A stretch of 64,000 nucleotides of DNA from CAZSLO01 sp964608025. Lineage in GTDB: Bacteria; Chloroflexota; Dehalococcoidia; Lucifugimonadales; CAJWER01. Position numbers and translations under genes: made by a program. The notes under the pieces are model-generated. The model was not told where the DNA came from. It did no database searches and worked only from the letters and a program-made list of their open reading frames with translations. This document shows, in pieces, positions 34,893 to 43,162 of this stretch. Within the stretch, counting starts at the first letter, position 1. Each line of letters opens with the position of its first letter. The stretch lies in the NCBI GenBank assembly GCA_964608025.1, contig CAZSLO010000012.1, positions 155,378 to 219,377 of the forward strand. The letters are read 5' to 3'.

Positions 34893-35171
34893 TCACTGAC
34901 CATTGTGTTTTGTAGGAAACCAAAAATCACTCATCAAAATAGTCTTATCGACTACTTCCATACTGAAGTCTGAACAGACTGGTGGAAACTCGCGTTTCAA
35001 TAACTCTTCCTTTGCCAATCTCTCCATCAAGATTGAATGAACGTAAGCACCTTTGAACTGCTTACCTCGCACAGTGAGATATCCTTCCTTGTTCAACCAC
35101 TCGGCAGTAGCATCAAAGGTCATACCTTGCTCTCGATACTCAGTGATGGCCTGATAAAGGAATACTGGTAT
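34893..35171 (-). pseudogene. Recombinase-domain-like remnant (minus strand)
   Basis: The open stretch runs from the stop codon near 35172 to 34893; the only ATG (35121-35123) lies inside the conserved part. It reads QAITEYREQGMTFDATAEWL, then NKEGYLTVRGKQFKGAYVHS, the pattern of the helix-turn-helix part of the Recombinase domain of large serine recombinases (I...G....I...LN..G..T..G..F....V.SIL). It is far too short to be a working recombinase and has no resolvase catalytic domain. It resembles the plus-strand remnant at 35900, so the pair may mark both sides of an inserted module. Confidence 0.5.
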
Positions 35172-35205
35172 TCAGAGTAATGATTATCGGTAAGGGCAGG
35201 GGAGC

Positions 35206-35273
35206 GGCATTTGAGGGTGTAATTGAAGGTCACATCTGTGGTGAATCTTCCCCTCTTACACCACACAAATGCC
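35206..35273. repeat. Imperfect inverted repeat next to a glmS-end-like repeat
   Basis: The left arm GGCATTTGAGGGTGTAA (35206-35222) and the reverse complement of the right arm (35256-35273, ending CAAATGCC) differ by a short AG/TGT change. The 33-nt interior is not paired. The right arm runs into the partial glmS-end repeat, as an element end might. Confidence 0.55.
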
Positions 35274-35283
35274 ACTGTCGAAT
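35267..35283 (+). repeat. Island repeat copy 2 (partial glmS-end match)
   Basis: AAAT, a two-base-shorter spacer, then CACTGTCGAAT exactly as at the end of glmS (33976-33986). It lies at the start of the PD-(D/E)XK frame and may be a relic of an earlier insertion at the glmS end. Confidence 0.4.
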
Positions 35284-35808
35284 GATTTTGTAAATAACGC
35301 TATAGCAGGAGAGGAGATTAAATTGTCAGGTATTGGGCATATAGGAGAATTACAAGTAATTGAAGAACTTCAAAAAAAACAAAAGGTTGAGGTTTACCTT
35401 CCTTTAAAAGATAAGGGAATAGATTTTATTGGTGTTCATAACAATACTTCAGTTCAAGTTCAGGTAAAAACCTCCAAATTCCAAAAAAACTCATATTATT
35501 GGTTTGATTTATATAAGAATAAGATGGTTTACTCGAAGAATACCTTTTATGTATTTGTTCTTTATGTTCTTCCAAGAAGAAAGATGATGGGAAAGAGTAA
35601 GAATTTTCTTGTAATTCCATCACTTGATTTAGAGAAATACATTAAAAATGAGTCAATTGTTTCTAAACAAAGCGATAAAAATTGTTTGAATATTTTTATT
35701 TATCCGATACTAAATGGATATAAGTGGGTATATAGAAATAAAGAAAATGAAATCGATTTGACTAAGTATTGGAATAATTTTGATTTGATAAAAAAAGTGA
35801 CAGAATGA
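35269..35808 (+). CDS. Small PD-(D/E)XK-type protein (DUF4365/Holliday-resolvase-like fold)
   Basis: The 179-aa protein has GHIGELQVIEELQKK (Glu of motif I), GIDFIGV (Asp, motif II) and SVQVQVKTSKF (QVK, motif III) at about 22-66, the arrangement of PD-(D/E)XK nucleases of the DUF4365/Hjc type. The rest is lysine- and aromatic-rich with no further motif. Base composition is much more AT-rich than any neighbour, indicating recent acquisition. The ATG at 35269 lies in a repeat, so the true start is uncertain. It may be a defence or mobility nuclease of the island (inference). Confidence 0.6.
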   Translation: MPLSNDFVNNAIAGEEIKLSGIGHIGELQVIEELQKKQKVEVYLPLKDKGIDFIGVHNNTSVQVQVKTSKFQKNSYYWFDLYKNKMVYSKNTFYVFVLYVLPRRKMMGKSKNFLVIPSLDLEKYIKNESIVSKQSDKNCLNIFIYPILNGYKWVYRNKENEIDLTKYWNNFDLIKKVTE

Positions 35809-35813
35809 ACCAA

Positions 35814-35834
35814 AAATCTGTCACCGTGGAGTAA
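35814..35834 (+). repeat. Island repeat copy 3 (displaced glmS end)
   Basis: AAA TCT GTC ACC GTG GAG TAA again spells KSVTVE-stop. It matches the glmS end at 18 of 21 positions, all differences being silent third-position changes. That pattern is expected for a second, independently evolved glmS terminus left by a site-specific insertion. Confidence 0.65.
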
Positions 35835-35884
35835 TCCCAACCTGTGAAATAACCCGGAAGTATTCTCACTACATTTGTTTCACA

Positions 35885-36115
35885 GTTTCCGTAATAGCTA
35901 ACAAACCCCAGTTCTACCAAAACAGATTCACCAAAGAACAAGAAGAAACACACTCTCTCATCAAATCCCTAACCGATGGTGGTATGGGGTATACGAATAT
36001 TTCCCATTATCTCAACGAGATAGGTATCACCACGAGTAAGGGAAACAGGTGGAAGAATACCCAAGTGTGTAGTGTTCTCGAACGATATGTCCTGGACGAC
36101 TTCATACCTACCAGA
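35885..36115 (+). pseudogene. Recombinase-domain-like remnant (plus strand)
   Basis: The frame reads NKPQFYQNRFTKEQEETHSL, then IKSLTDGGMGYTNISHYLNE, then IGITTSKGNRWKNTQVCSVL, a Recombinase-domain-like helix-turn-helix segment with the same spacing as the remnant at 34893. The frame is open for some distance upstream but has no credible start. After VLERY it runs into the terminator hairpin of the next gene. It looks like a truncated mobile-element gene. Confidence 0.5.
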
Positions 36116-36125
36116 TCTATATATT

Positions 36126-36159
36126 GCAACGGGCCCGGTCATGCGACCGGGCCCGTTGC
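36126..36159 (-). terminator. Strong hairpin terminator of the formaldehyde dehydrogenase gene
   Basis: A perfect 15-bp stem (GCAACGGGCCCGGTC) closes a 4-nt loop, 18 bp beyond the stop codon of the minus-strand dehydrogenase gene. The minus-strand flank is AATATATAGAT. It also separates the glmS-side island from the core gene. Confidence 0.8.
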
Positions 36160-36176
36160 TCGAGAAGGCCTAGGTT

Positions 36177-37328
36177 TTATGGATGTATCACTACCTTGGT
36201 GTATCCATCGACGCGCTGATCGAACTTGCGGTAAGCATCAGGAGCCTCGTCGAGCGATACTTCATTCGAAACAACGAAGCTGGGTGTGGCTCTGCCAGCG
36301 ATGATAAGGTCTCGGAGGTAGGCGTTGTATTGCTTGACGTTGCATTGCCCAGTGCCGAGCCGGAGACCTTTTTCGAATAGCTTGCCGAAATTTATTGATA
36401 AGGCTCCACGCTTCGCACCTTCATCTACACCACCTGGGTCTGAAGGTACATAGAGCCCTGGTATTCCGAGGAATCCTGTAGGGTTGACTACTTCGATAAG
36501 CTGATTAAGGACAATATTTGGGAGTTCATCTTGCTCTCCACCTACTGCTGATGACCCTGCCTTCGTGGCCTGATATCCGACAGCGTCGATGCCCTTGTCA
36601 GTGCCTTCACCACCCCTTTTTTGTTTAATTTGTTCAACGGGATCACCTTGATCGTAATTGATTGGTATAGATCCGATGGACTCAGCCTTTTCAAGTCTAT
36701 CTTGAACGTGATCGACTACGTAAACTTCTGCTGCACCTCGTATAACGCAACTGTATGCAGCCATAAGCCCAACTGGACCAGCCCCAAAAACTGCAACGCT
36801 TTCGCCGGGACGCACGCCAGCTAACTCGGCACCGTGGTAGCCAGTGCAGAATATGTCCGCTAGCAGAGCGAAGTCCGTTTCATTATCAGTCCCTGGGGGT
36901 AAGGGTAGGGCGTTGAAGTCTACGAATGGAACTTGGAGGTATTCAGCCTGCCCTCCCACCCATGGTCCCATTGCAACGTAACCGTAAGCGCCACCGGCAA
37001 AGCCTGGATTAACAGTGGTGCAAAAACCGGTAAAACCACCTAGGCAGTTCTTGCAGAAGCCACATGCGACGTTGAAAGGCATGACTACCCTGTCGCCTAC
37101 CTTTCGTTCCTTAACACCCGGACCTATTTCTTCGATTATTCCCAGGTTCTCATGGCCAAATACGATACCCGACTCAGCAGCAGTTCTACCCTCGTACATG
37201 TGTAGGTCTGAACCACATATACAACTGGAAGTTATCCTGACTATGGCATCGTTGGGGTGCAGTATCTTTGGATCAGGGACTTCTTCCACTGCTACTTCAA
37301 AGGGTTGTTTGTAAACAACTGCTCTCAT
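36177..37328 (-). CDS. Zinc-dependent formaldehyde dehydrogenase, glutathione-independent type
   Basis: The 383-aa medium-chain dehydrogenase has catalytic-zinc ligands in CICGSDLHMYEG (Cys about 38) and GHENLG (about 59), and structural-zinc cysteines in CGFCKNCLGGFTGFC (about 89-103). The long insertions are typical of the Pseudomonas putida FdhA group, and the NAD loop is VFGAGPVGLMA near 175. The product probably oxidises formaldehyde (or another aldehyde/alcohol) with NAD. ATG at 37328. It is a single-gene unit with its own strong terminator. Confidence 0.88.
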   Translation of the reverse strand: MRAVVYKQPFEVAVEEVPDPKILHPNDAIVRITSSCICGSDLHMYEGRTAAESGIVFGHENLGIIEEIGPGVKERKVGDRVVMPFNVACGFCKNCLGGFTGFCTTVNPGFAGGAYGYVAMGPWVGGQAEYLQVPFVDFNALPLPPGTDNETDFALLADIFCTGYHGAELAGVRPGESVAVFGAGPVGLMAAYSCVIRGAAEVYVVDHVQDRLEKAESIGSIPINYDQGDPVEQIKQKRGGEGTDKGIDAVGYQATKAGSSAVGGEQDELPNIVLNQLIEVVNPTGFLGIPGLYVPSDPGGVDEGAKRGALSINFGKLFEKGLRLGTGQCNVKQYNAYLRDLIIAGRATPSFVVSNEVSLDEAPDAYRKFDQRVDGYTKVVIHP

Positions 37329-37513
37329 ATGTAATCCTCCATGTAAATCCTGCTTGCGTGTTAACCAAATAGATGGTCCACCCTACTATCAGGTTTAGTG
37401 AGCATGTGAATTGTATTTGGGGCTAAAGTACCAGTCAACCGGTGGTTTCAGAATAATTTCAACAAGAGATATTTGAGACGTCGAACCCCTTTGATACCTC
37501 GTGGACAACACTT

Positions 37514-37541
37514 TTGCCGAATAAATAGGCTATGTTACAAT
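37514..37541 (+). promoter_or_regulatory. Promoter of the rpsB-tsf-pyrH-frr operon
   Basis: TTGCCG (37514-37519) and TACAAT (37536-37541) are separated by 16 nt. The leader of about 55 nt to the rpsB ATG has a GGAAGGA ribosome site. The leader may carry S2 autoregulation as in other bacteria, but no structure could be confirmed by eye. Confidence 0.55.
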
Positions 37542-37605
37542 TTGTTGTGCCCCACGTGAATGCGAGAGACTAACTTTGTAAGTAAGACTTGGAAGGACGA
37601 ATTAC

Positions 37606-38499
37606 ATGGTGCAGCAGGTAGATCAAGATGTAGCTGAAGTAGGAGTACCGAAGACTTCCATGAAGTCTTTGCTAGAAGCCGGCGTTCATTTTGGACATCA
37701 AAAAAGACGCTGGAATCCCAAGATGAGAGAGTACATCTTCGCTCAACGCAACGGCATACATATAATTGATCTACAGCAAACGTTAAACCAGCTTGAACGT
37801 GCTGCTGAATTTATGGAGGAAGTTGTAGCTTCTGGCAAGAAAGTCATATTTGTTGGCACAAAGAAACAAGCCTCCGATACCGTAGAATCTGAAGCAAAAC
37901 GGTCCGGTGCCTTTTATATCAACACTCGTTGGTTAGGTGGGACTCTAACAAACTTCAAGACAATACAATCTCGAATAGATTACTTGGTACAGCTGGAAAC
38001 AATGAAAGAGAAGGGGGAATTCGAACTCCGCACCAAGCGAGAGGCCCTAAAGCTTGATGATTCTATAACACGACTGAATAGGTATTTCGGTGGCATCAAG
38101 GAAATGACCGAGATCCCGGGCGCGTTATTCATAGTAGATGTCGGTAAGGAGTCGATTGCAGTAGCAGAAGCTAAACGAGTAGGTGTGCCTATCGTGGCCC
38201 TGGTTGATACGGACTGTGATCCCTCGTTTATTGACCATCCAGTACCTGGAAACGACGATGCAATTAGATCTATAAGGCTTGTCACCATCCGAATTGCAGA
38301 TGCCATCATTGAGGGTACTAACAGACGAGAAGCCATTGAAGCTGAACTTGCTGGCGACGGGCCAGATTCTTCTGAAACATCTGAGACTGAGCAAGTGACT
38401 GCAACTCAGTCCGACGAGATTATTGAAGAGCCAGAAGCAGTTATTGAGCCGGCGACAATTGAAGAAACAACTGATAAAGAAATACCTGCCGAGGAGTAA
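37606..38499 (+). CDS. rpsB: 30S ribosomal protein S2
   Basis: The 297-aa protein has [19 protein letters not shown] at the start of the S2 fold, [29 protein letters not shown] and [20 protein letters not shown]. The core is about 235 aa; the extra C-terminal 50-60 residues are acidic (ESSETEQ..., EEPEAVIEP...) and low-complexity, a common bacterial extension. It leads the conserved translation/isoprenoid gene series, with tsf two bases downstream. Confidence 0.97.
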   Translation: MVQQVDQDVAEVGVPKTSMKSLLEAGVHFGHQKRRWNPKMREYIFAQRNGIHIIDLQQTLNQLERAAEFMEEVVASGKKVIFVGTKKQASDTVESEAKRSGAFYINTRWLGGTLTNFKTIQSRIDYLVQLETMKEKGEFELRTKREALKLDDSITRLNRYFGGIKEMTEIPGALFIVDVGKESIAVAEAKRVGVPIVALVDTDCDPSFIDHPVPGNDDAIRSIRLVTIRIADAIIEGTNRREAIEAELAGDGPDSSETSETEQVTATQSDEIIEEPEAVIEPATIEETTDKEIPAEE

Positions 38500-38501
38500 A
38501 A

Positions 38502-39005
38502 TTGGTAGTAACTGTTCAATCTATCAAGTCCTTACGAGATAAGACAGGCGCAGGGATAATGGATTCCAAGCGCGCCTTGGAAGAGGCTCAGGGTGATGTT
38601 GAAAAGGCACAGGCAATACTAAAAGAGAAGGGTATAGCCATGGCCTCTAAGAAAGCCTCTAGGGAAACAAACGAGGGACTTGTTGAGTCTTATATCCATA
38701 GTGGCGGAAGGGTAGGAGCATTGGTAGAGCTCAATTGCGAGACGGATTTCGTAGCTCGAACTGAAGATATGAAGAGTTTGGCACACAATGTTGCTATGCA
38801 GATCGCGGCGATGTCTCCGAAGTATGTTGGTGAAGATCAAGTTCCGGAAGAAGAGAAAGAGCCGCTTGAAGAGATTTGCCTTTTGAAGCAGCCATTTATT
38901 AGAGACAGTGAATTGACTGTTCAGGATGTCGTGAACGAAACGATTGCTAAGGTAGGAGAGAACGTTCGGATTCGTAGATTCTCGAGGTTCTCTCTCGGGG
39001 AGTAA
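38502..39005 (+). CDS. tsf: Elongation factor Ts (short form)
   Basis: The 167-aa protein has an N-terminal UBA-like domain (LRDKTGAGIMDSKRALEEAQGD) with the TDF motif in LNCETDFVARTEDM. It is far shorter than the roughly 283-aa E. coli protein and matches the short EF-Ts forms with only one full core subdomain. It ends ENVRIRRFSRFSLGE. It exchanges GDP on EF-Tu. TTG start at 38502, two bases after rpsB. Confidence 0.95.
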   Translation: MVVTVQSIKSLRDKTGAGIMDSKRALEEAQGDVEKAQAILKEKGIAMASKKASRETNEGLVESYIHSGGRVGALVELNCETDFVARTEDMKSLAHNVAMQIAAMSPKYVGEDQVPEEEKEPLEEICLLKQPFIRDSELTVQDVVNETIAKVGENVRIRRFSRFSLGE

Positions 39006-39008
39006 CGA

Positions 39009-39749
39009 TTGGCGAACAATGGTGCTCAGTACGCAAGGGTACTACTGAAGCTCAGTGGTGAATCGTTCAAGGGAAAACGTGGTTACGGTTTAGACCCTGA
39101 AGCAGTAAGCTACATGGCCCATGAGATCAAGTGTGCCAGGGATATGGGTGTTGAAATTGGAGTGGTGGTTGGTGGGGGAAATATCTGGAGGGGTTCCGAA
39201 GCAGAGTCGGAAGGAATGGACAGAGCATCTGCAGACTATGCAGGCATGCTTGCGACTATTATCAACTCGCTTGCTCTTCAAGACGCTCTTGAACGACACT
39301 TCAATGTAGATACCCGTACACAGTCTGCCATTAATGTTCAACAAATAGCCGAACCGTATATAAGACGTCGTGCTATAAGACACTTGGAAAAGGGTCGTGT
39401 GGTTATCTTTGCGGCTGGGATAGGCAACCCATTTATGACTACAGATACGGCAGCCGCACTTAGAGCCGTGGAGATCGATGCGACCCTATTGCTTATGTCC
39501 AAGCACCATGTGGATGGAGTTTATGCTTCAGATCCAAATATTAATCCGGACGCAACTAAATATGAATTCCTATCTTACCGAGAAGCCATTGAACAACGAC
39601 TTGAAGTGATGGATTCCACCGCTCTTTCGCTGTGTGAGGAAAATAAATTACCTATAGTTGTTTTTGATCTATTCGAAGAAGGTAGCATAAGAAGGATAAT
39701 TCGGGGAGAACAGCACGGTTCAATGGTTGCTGAGACACGATCTCATTAG
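39009..39749 (+). CDS. pyrH: UMP kinase
   Basis: The 246-aa amino-acid-kinase-fold protein has [28 protein letters not shown] near 54, [14 protein letters not shown] and TDTAAALRA. It phosphorylates UMP in pyrimidine synthesis and is typically a GTP-activated, UTP-inhibited hexamer. TTG start three bases after the tsf stop. Confidence 0.96.
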   Translation: MANNGAQYARVLLKLSGESFKGKRGYGLDPEAVSYMAHEIKCARDMGVEIGVVVGGGNIWRGSEAESEGMDRASADYAGMLATIINSLALQDALERHFNVDTRTQSAINVQQIAEPYIRRRAIRHLEKGRVVIFAAGIGNPFMTTDTAAALRAVEIDATLLLMSKHHVDGVYASDPNINPDATKYEFLSYREAIEQRLEVMDSTALSLCEENKLPIVVFDLFEEGSIRRIIRGEQHGSMVAETRSH

Positions 39750-39829
39750 CAGGCGGTACATTTCCCTGTAGGATTGTAAGTTCGAGATTTAAACCACCCG
39801 AATATTCTAATTCCAGGAGGGTATAAATC

Positions 39830-40393
39830 ATGGCTGACCAAAACGAGATCCTATCTGGAGCTCAGGACAGAATGCAAAAATCTGTTGAAGCCTTGACTCG
39901 GGAACTGAACTCAATTCGTACCGGGCGGGCCAGTCCTGTACTAGTGGATAATTTGACGGTCGAATACTATGGGACAGAAACACCCCTTAACCAGTTGGCG
40001 TCAATATCAGTTCCAGAAGCTCGTACTTTGCAGATTGAACCTTGGGATAAGAACGCATTATTGGAGGTCGAGCGAAGTATTCTAAAGTCGGATCTTGGTT
40101 TAGTTCCGAATAATGATGGTTCAATCATTCGTGTCAATATTCCCGCTCTGACGGAGGAGCGTAGACGTGAGCTCGTTAAGTTGGTGGGTAAAAAACTCGA
40201 AGAAGCAAGCATTGCAGTCCGAAATATAAGACGAGATGCGGTAGCTGGTGTAAGGCAACTTGAGAAGGACAAAGGCATATCCCAGGATGATGGCCGTCGT
40301 GCCCAGGAACAGCTTCAAGGAGTAACTGATAGTTTTATAGAACGCATGGATTCGATGGCAAAGGATAAAGAAACCGAAGTGATGGAGGTATAG
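39830..40393 (+). CDS. frr: Ribosome recycling factor
   Basis: The 187-aa protein has the RRF signature RELNSIRTGRASPVLVD near 25-41, the conserved IPALTEERRRELVK near 105 and the C-terminal DGRRAQEQLQGVTD helix. It splits post-termination ribosomes with EF-G. Strong RBS (AGGAGGG) and ATG start. An 80-bp spacer separates it from pyrH. Confidence 0.97.
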   Translation: MADQNEILSGAQDRMQKSVEALTRELNSIRTGRASPVLVDNLTVEYYGTETPLNQLASISVPEARTLQIEPWDKNALLEVERSILKSDLGLVPNNDGSIIRVNIPALTEERRRELVKLVGKKLEEASIAVRNIRRDAVAGVRQLEKDKGISQDDGRRAQEQLQGVTDSFIERMDSMAKDKETEVMEV

Positions 40394-40402
40394 TGTCTAG
40401 GT

Positions 40403-41149
40403 TTGTCCTCGCTGAGAGATACGAAAGTTGACACAAAACCCGATTCTGATATTACGCCGCTGCCAGTTCATGTTGCTATTATCATGGATGGCAATGGACG
40501 TTGGGCTAAGGCGCGAGGTCTGACCAGAATAGAGGGGCATCGGGCGGGTCTCGATAATATACGGCGCATAGTTAATTTCTTTGCAGATAACCGCGTATCC
40601 TATTTAACAGTGTACGCTTTTTCCACCGAGAACTGGGGCAGACCCGATGATGAAGTAGAGGCACTCATGGGTCTTCTGGCCCAAGCTGTTAGAGACGAGA
40701 CTCCCCACCTTCATAGCCAAGGAGTTCGTATCAACCATTTGGGAAGACTCGACAGGTTGCCAGATGATCTTCACCGCGCGATCAATGAAAGCATTGAATT
40801 GACTAAGGATAATGACGCGCTAACTCTATGTATAGCTTATGACTACGGAGGCAGGACTGAGATTGTTGATGCTGTAAGATTGATTGTTGGTGACAAGATT
40901 CAACCAGATAAGATTACGGAAGAGGTTATTTGTCGTAATCTGTATACTAGAAATCTGCCTGACCCAGACTTGGTGATCCGGACTGCTGGAGAAATGCGGT
41001 TGAGTAACTTTCTTCTTTGGCAATCGGCCTACGCTGAGTTTTATAGCACGGATGTCTATTGGCCAGATTTTGACGAAATGGAGGCGAGGAAGGCTTTGAT
41101 TTCTTATAGCCAGCGTAAGCGCCGATATGGCAAACTAGAACTCGGTTAG
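40403..41149 (+). CDS. uppS: Isoprenyl transferase (undecaprenyl diphosphate synthase)
   Basis: The 248-aa cis-prenyltransferase has HVAIIMDGNGRWAKARG (catalytic Asp near 29), GHRAG, the SFSTENWGRP-like AFSTENWGRPDDEV, and DLVIRTAGEMRLSNFLLWQSAYAEFY (read in parts). It makes C50-C55 polyprenyl diphosphate as carrier lipid. TTG start at 40403, nine bases after frr. Confidence 0.95.
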   Translation: MSSLRDTKVDTKPDSDITPLPVHVAIIMDGNGRWAKARGLTRIEGHRAGLDNIRRIVNFFADNRVSYLTVYAFSTENWGRPDDEVEALMGLLAQAVRDETPHLHSQGVRINHLGRLDRLPDDLHRAINESIELTKDNDALTLCIAYDYGGRTEIVDAVRLIVGDKIQPDKITEEVICRNLYTRNLPDPDLVIRTAGEMRLSNFLLWQSAYAEFYSTDVYWPDFDEMEARKALISYSQRKRRYGKLELG

Positions 41150-41195
41150 CATAATCTCTAGTCAGAAGATTCCACCTAAGCTTTCAACCCTGCAA

Positions 41196-42032
41196 TTGCA
41201 AATACCCCGTACCATAAGCCGCCAGATGGTTCTCAGGGTCATCAGCGCATTTGTATCGTTGCCCATAGCTTTGGGATTTATCTGGCTAGGCCCACCTTTA
41301 TTTTCACTCTTTGCGGCAATTTTGGCTGCCATTGGAGCATGGGAACTCACTCGAATGGCGAAAAATATCGGCAAACATCCCCCTGTACTAGTAACCATCA
41401 CTTGGGCAGTTGCATTGGTAGCGATAGGACATGTACTGGCAGAGGATTTATCTATACCTGATACTACTAGAGCCCTAGTTGCAATTGTTGCATTCTCTTA
41501 TGTCACTTGGCAGGTGCGTTATGCTCAAAATAGGATTGCCATCAGTGATCTCCAAATAACTCTTGGAATCTCGATATATATTGGTGGAATGTTAGCCTTT
41601 GCTCCGTTGCTCCGTGGCCTAGATCAGGGACGGGAATGGGTATTGCTTACGGCGCTGGCTACGTTTACTACGGACACATTGGCTCTCTATGTAGGCCATA
41701 CTTTGGGTCGTACTCCTCTTGCCCTGAGCATAAGCCCAGGAAAGACTTGGGAGGGAGCTATCGCTGGCCTTATTGGAGCAGTTATTGTTTGCATGGTAAT
41801 TACTCCTATCCTTGGTCTTCCTCTAGGATTCCTCCAGCAAGTATTTCTAGGCTTACTGCTAGGAGTGGTTGGTCAGATAGGTGACCTACTCGAGTCGCGT
41901 ATTAAAAGAGCTACTGACGTGAAGGATTCCGGGACATTGATTCCGGGTCACGGAGGTGTTTTAGATAGATTGGATTCAATTGTTCCGAACTTAGTCCTTG
42001 TGTATTATTTTGCCATGGTAGTGGTCATTTGA
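41196..42032 (+). CDS. cdsA: Phosphatidate cytidylyltransferase
   Basis: The 278-aa polytopic membrane protein has the CDS signature at the C-terminus: GDLLESRIKRATDVKDSG then PGHGGVLDRLDS, preceded by SISPGKTWEGAIAGLIGA. It makes CDP-diacylglycerol. The start is read as TTG 41196; ATG 41226 is an alternative that would shorten the N-terminus before the first membrane helix. The stop overlaps dxr by 4 bp. Confidence 0.95.
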   Translation: MQIPRTISRQMVLRVISAFVSLPIALGFIWLGPPLFSLFAAILAAIGAWELTRMAKNIGKHPPVLVTITWAVALVAIGHVLAEDLSIPDTTRALVAIVAFSYVTWQVRYAQNRIAISDLQITLGISIYIGGMLAFAPLLRGLDQGREWVLLTALATFTTDTLALYVGHTLGRTPLALSISPGKTWEGAIAGLIGAVIVCMVITPILGLPLGFLQQVFLGLLLGVVGQIGDLLESRIKRATDVKDSGTLIPGHGGVLDRLDSIVPNLVLVYYFAMVVVI

Positions 42033-43159
42033 AGGGGCTGGCCATATTAGGTTCCACGGGATCTATTGGTACCCAGACACTAGATGTAGTCAGGGCTTTC
42101 CCGGAGGATTTACGAGTTGTCGGATTGGCTGCAAAGCGAAGTATAAATTTACTCGAAAAACAGGCCAAGGAATTCCACCCGAAGTTCCTATATTGCGAGG
42201 GTTCCTCTAGTGAGAAAGCCAGACTTAGATCCACTGGGTCACTGGAAGCTACCATGACAGAAATGGTATTAGACCCGGATGTAGATACAGTTGTGACAGC
42301 CACTGTCGGTGATGTTGCCCTTATACCTACTGTAGAAGCGATTAAGGCTGGCAAGAATGTGGCTTTGGCTAATAAAGAATCCATTGTCATGGCAGGCCCA
42401 ATTCTTACTCGTCTTGCTACTGAAAATGGGGTGGACATACTACCTGTGGATAGTGAACCTAGTGCCATTTGGCAATGCATAAGGGGTGATAATGACGGAA
42501 TAGCTAGACTAGTAATCACGGCGTCAGGTGGAGCATTTCGTAACTGGACTCTTGCCCAATTGGCTAATGCTACTCCAGAACAGGCGATCAATCATCCAAC
42601 CTGGAATATGGGTGCCAAGATCACCGTTGACTCAGCTACATTGATGAACAAGGCCTTTGAGGTTATTGAGGCCCATTACCTCTTTGGTATCCCATGGGGA
42701 CAAATAGATGTTGTTATACACCCCCAGAGTATCATCCACTCTATGGTTGAATTTGTGGATGGAACTTTTAAAGCCCATCTTGGGTTGCCCGATATGCGTA
42801 TACCAATCCAGTATGCCCTGCTATATCCTGAGAGGATAAGCAATAATTCTATCGGTCGATTTGATCCTGTCAGTACCGGGCAACTTACATTTGAGGAAAT
42901 GGATACCGATCGTTATCCGTGCTTCAATATCGCCTTGAGGTTTGCAAAACAAGGTGGTACATGGCCAGCTGCACTTTGTGGAGCTGACGAGGCCGCCGTG
43001 GAACTGTTTTTATCGGGTCGTATAGGATTTATGGAAATACCTGTTGTAATACAAGAGACACTTGATAGCCATAGCCCTATAGCGAATCCAGCTCCTGGGC
43101 AAGTTCTTGAGGCTGCAGAATGGGCAAGACAGAGACTCAACGATTTGGTGGGAAGTTAG
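42029..43159 (+). CDS. dxr: 1-deoxy-D-xylulose 5-phosphate reductoisomerase
   Basis: The 376-aa protein has the NADPH loop LGSTGSIGTQTLDVV, LANKESIVMAG near 115, the metal/substrate segment PVDSEPSAIWQC (the usual SEH/N... is SEPS), TASGGAFRNW and KITVDSATLMNKAFEVIEAH. It makes MEP, the first committed step of the MEP isoprenoid route. TTG start overlaps the cdsA stop (TTGA). Confidence 0.95.
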   Translation: MKGLAILGSTGSIGTQTLDVVRAFPEDLRVVGLAAKRSINLLEKQAKEFHPKFLYCEGSSSEKARLRSTGSLEATMTEMVLDPDVDTVVTATVGDVALIPTVEAIKAGKNVALANKESIVMAGPILTRLATENGVDILPVDSEPSAIWQCIRGDNDGIARLVITASGGAFRNWTLAQLANATPEQAINHPTWNMGAKITVDSATLMNKAFEVIEAHYLFGIPWGQIDVVIHPQSIIHSMVEFVDGTFKAHLGLPDMRIPIQYALLYPERISNNSIGRFDPVSTGQLTFEEMDTDRYPCFNIALRFAKQGGTWPAALCGADEAAVELFLSGRIGFMEIPVVIQETLDSHSPIANPAPGQVLEAAEWARQRLNDLVGS

Positions 43160-43162
43160 TAC

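Larger units (their letters stand above)
33989..36125. mobile_element. Small accessory island at the 3-prime end of glmS (attTn7-like hotspot)
   Basis: Between glmS and the terminator of the formaldehyde dehydrogenase gene lie an HNH protein, a PD-(D/E)XK protein and two recombinase-domain-like remnants on opposite strands. Direct repeats of the glmS end occur at 33968, 35267 and 35814. The 35.3-35.8 kb part is visibly more AT-rich than its surroundings. No transposase or integrase is intact, so this is a decayed or non-autonomous insertion. The outer right limit is uncertain: either 35834 (repeat) or near 36115 (end of the second remnant). Confidence 0.6.

Noticed and set aside
33989..36125. 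Complete Tn7-like transposon at glmS
   Set aside because: No tnsA, tnsB, tnsC or tnsD-like gene and no Tn7-type ends were seen; only the attachment-site logic and the cargo-like genes are supported.
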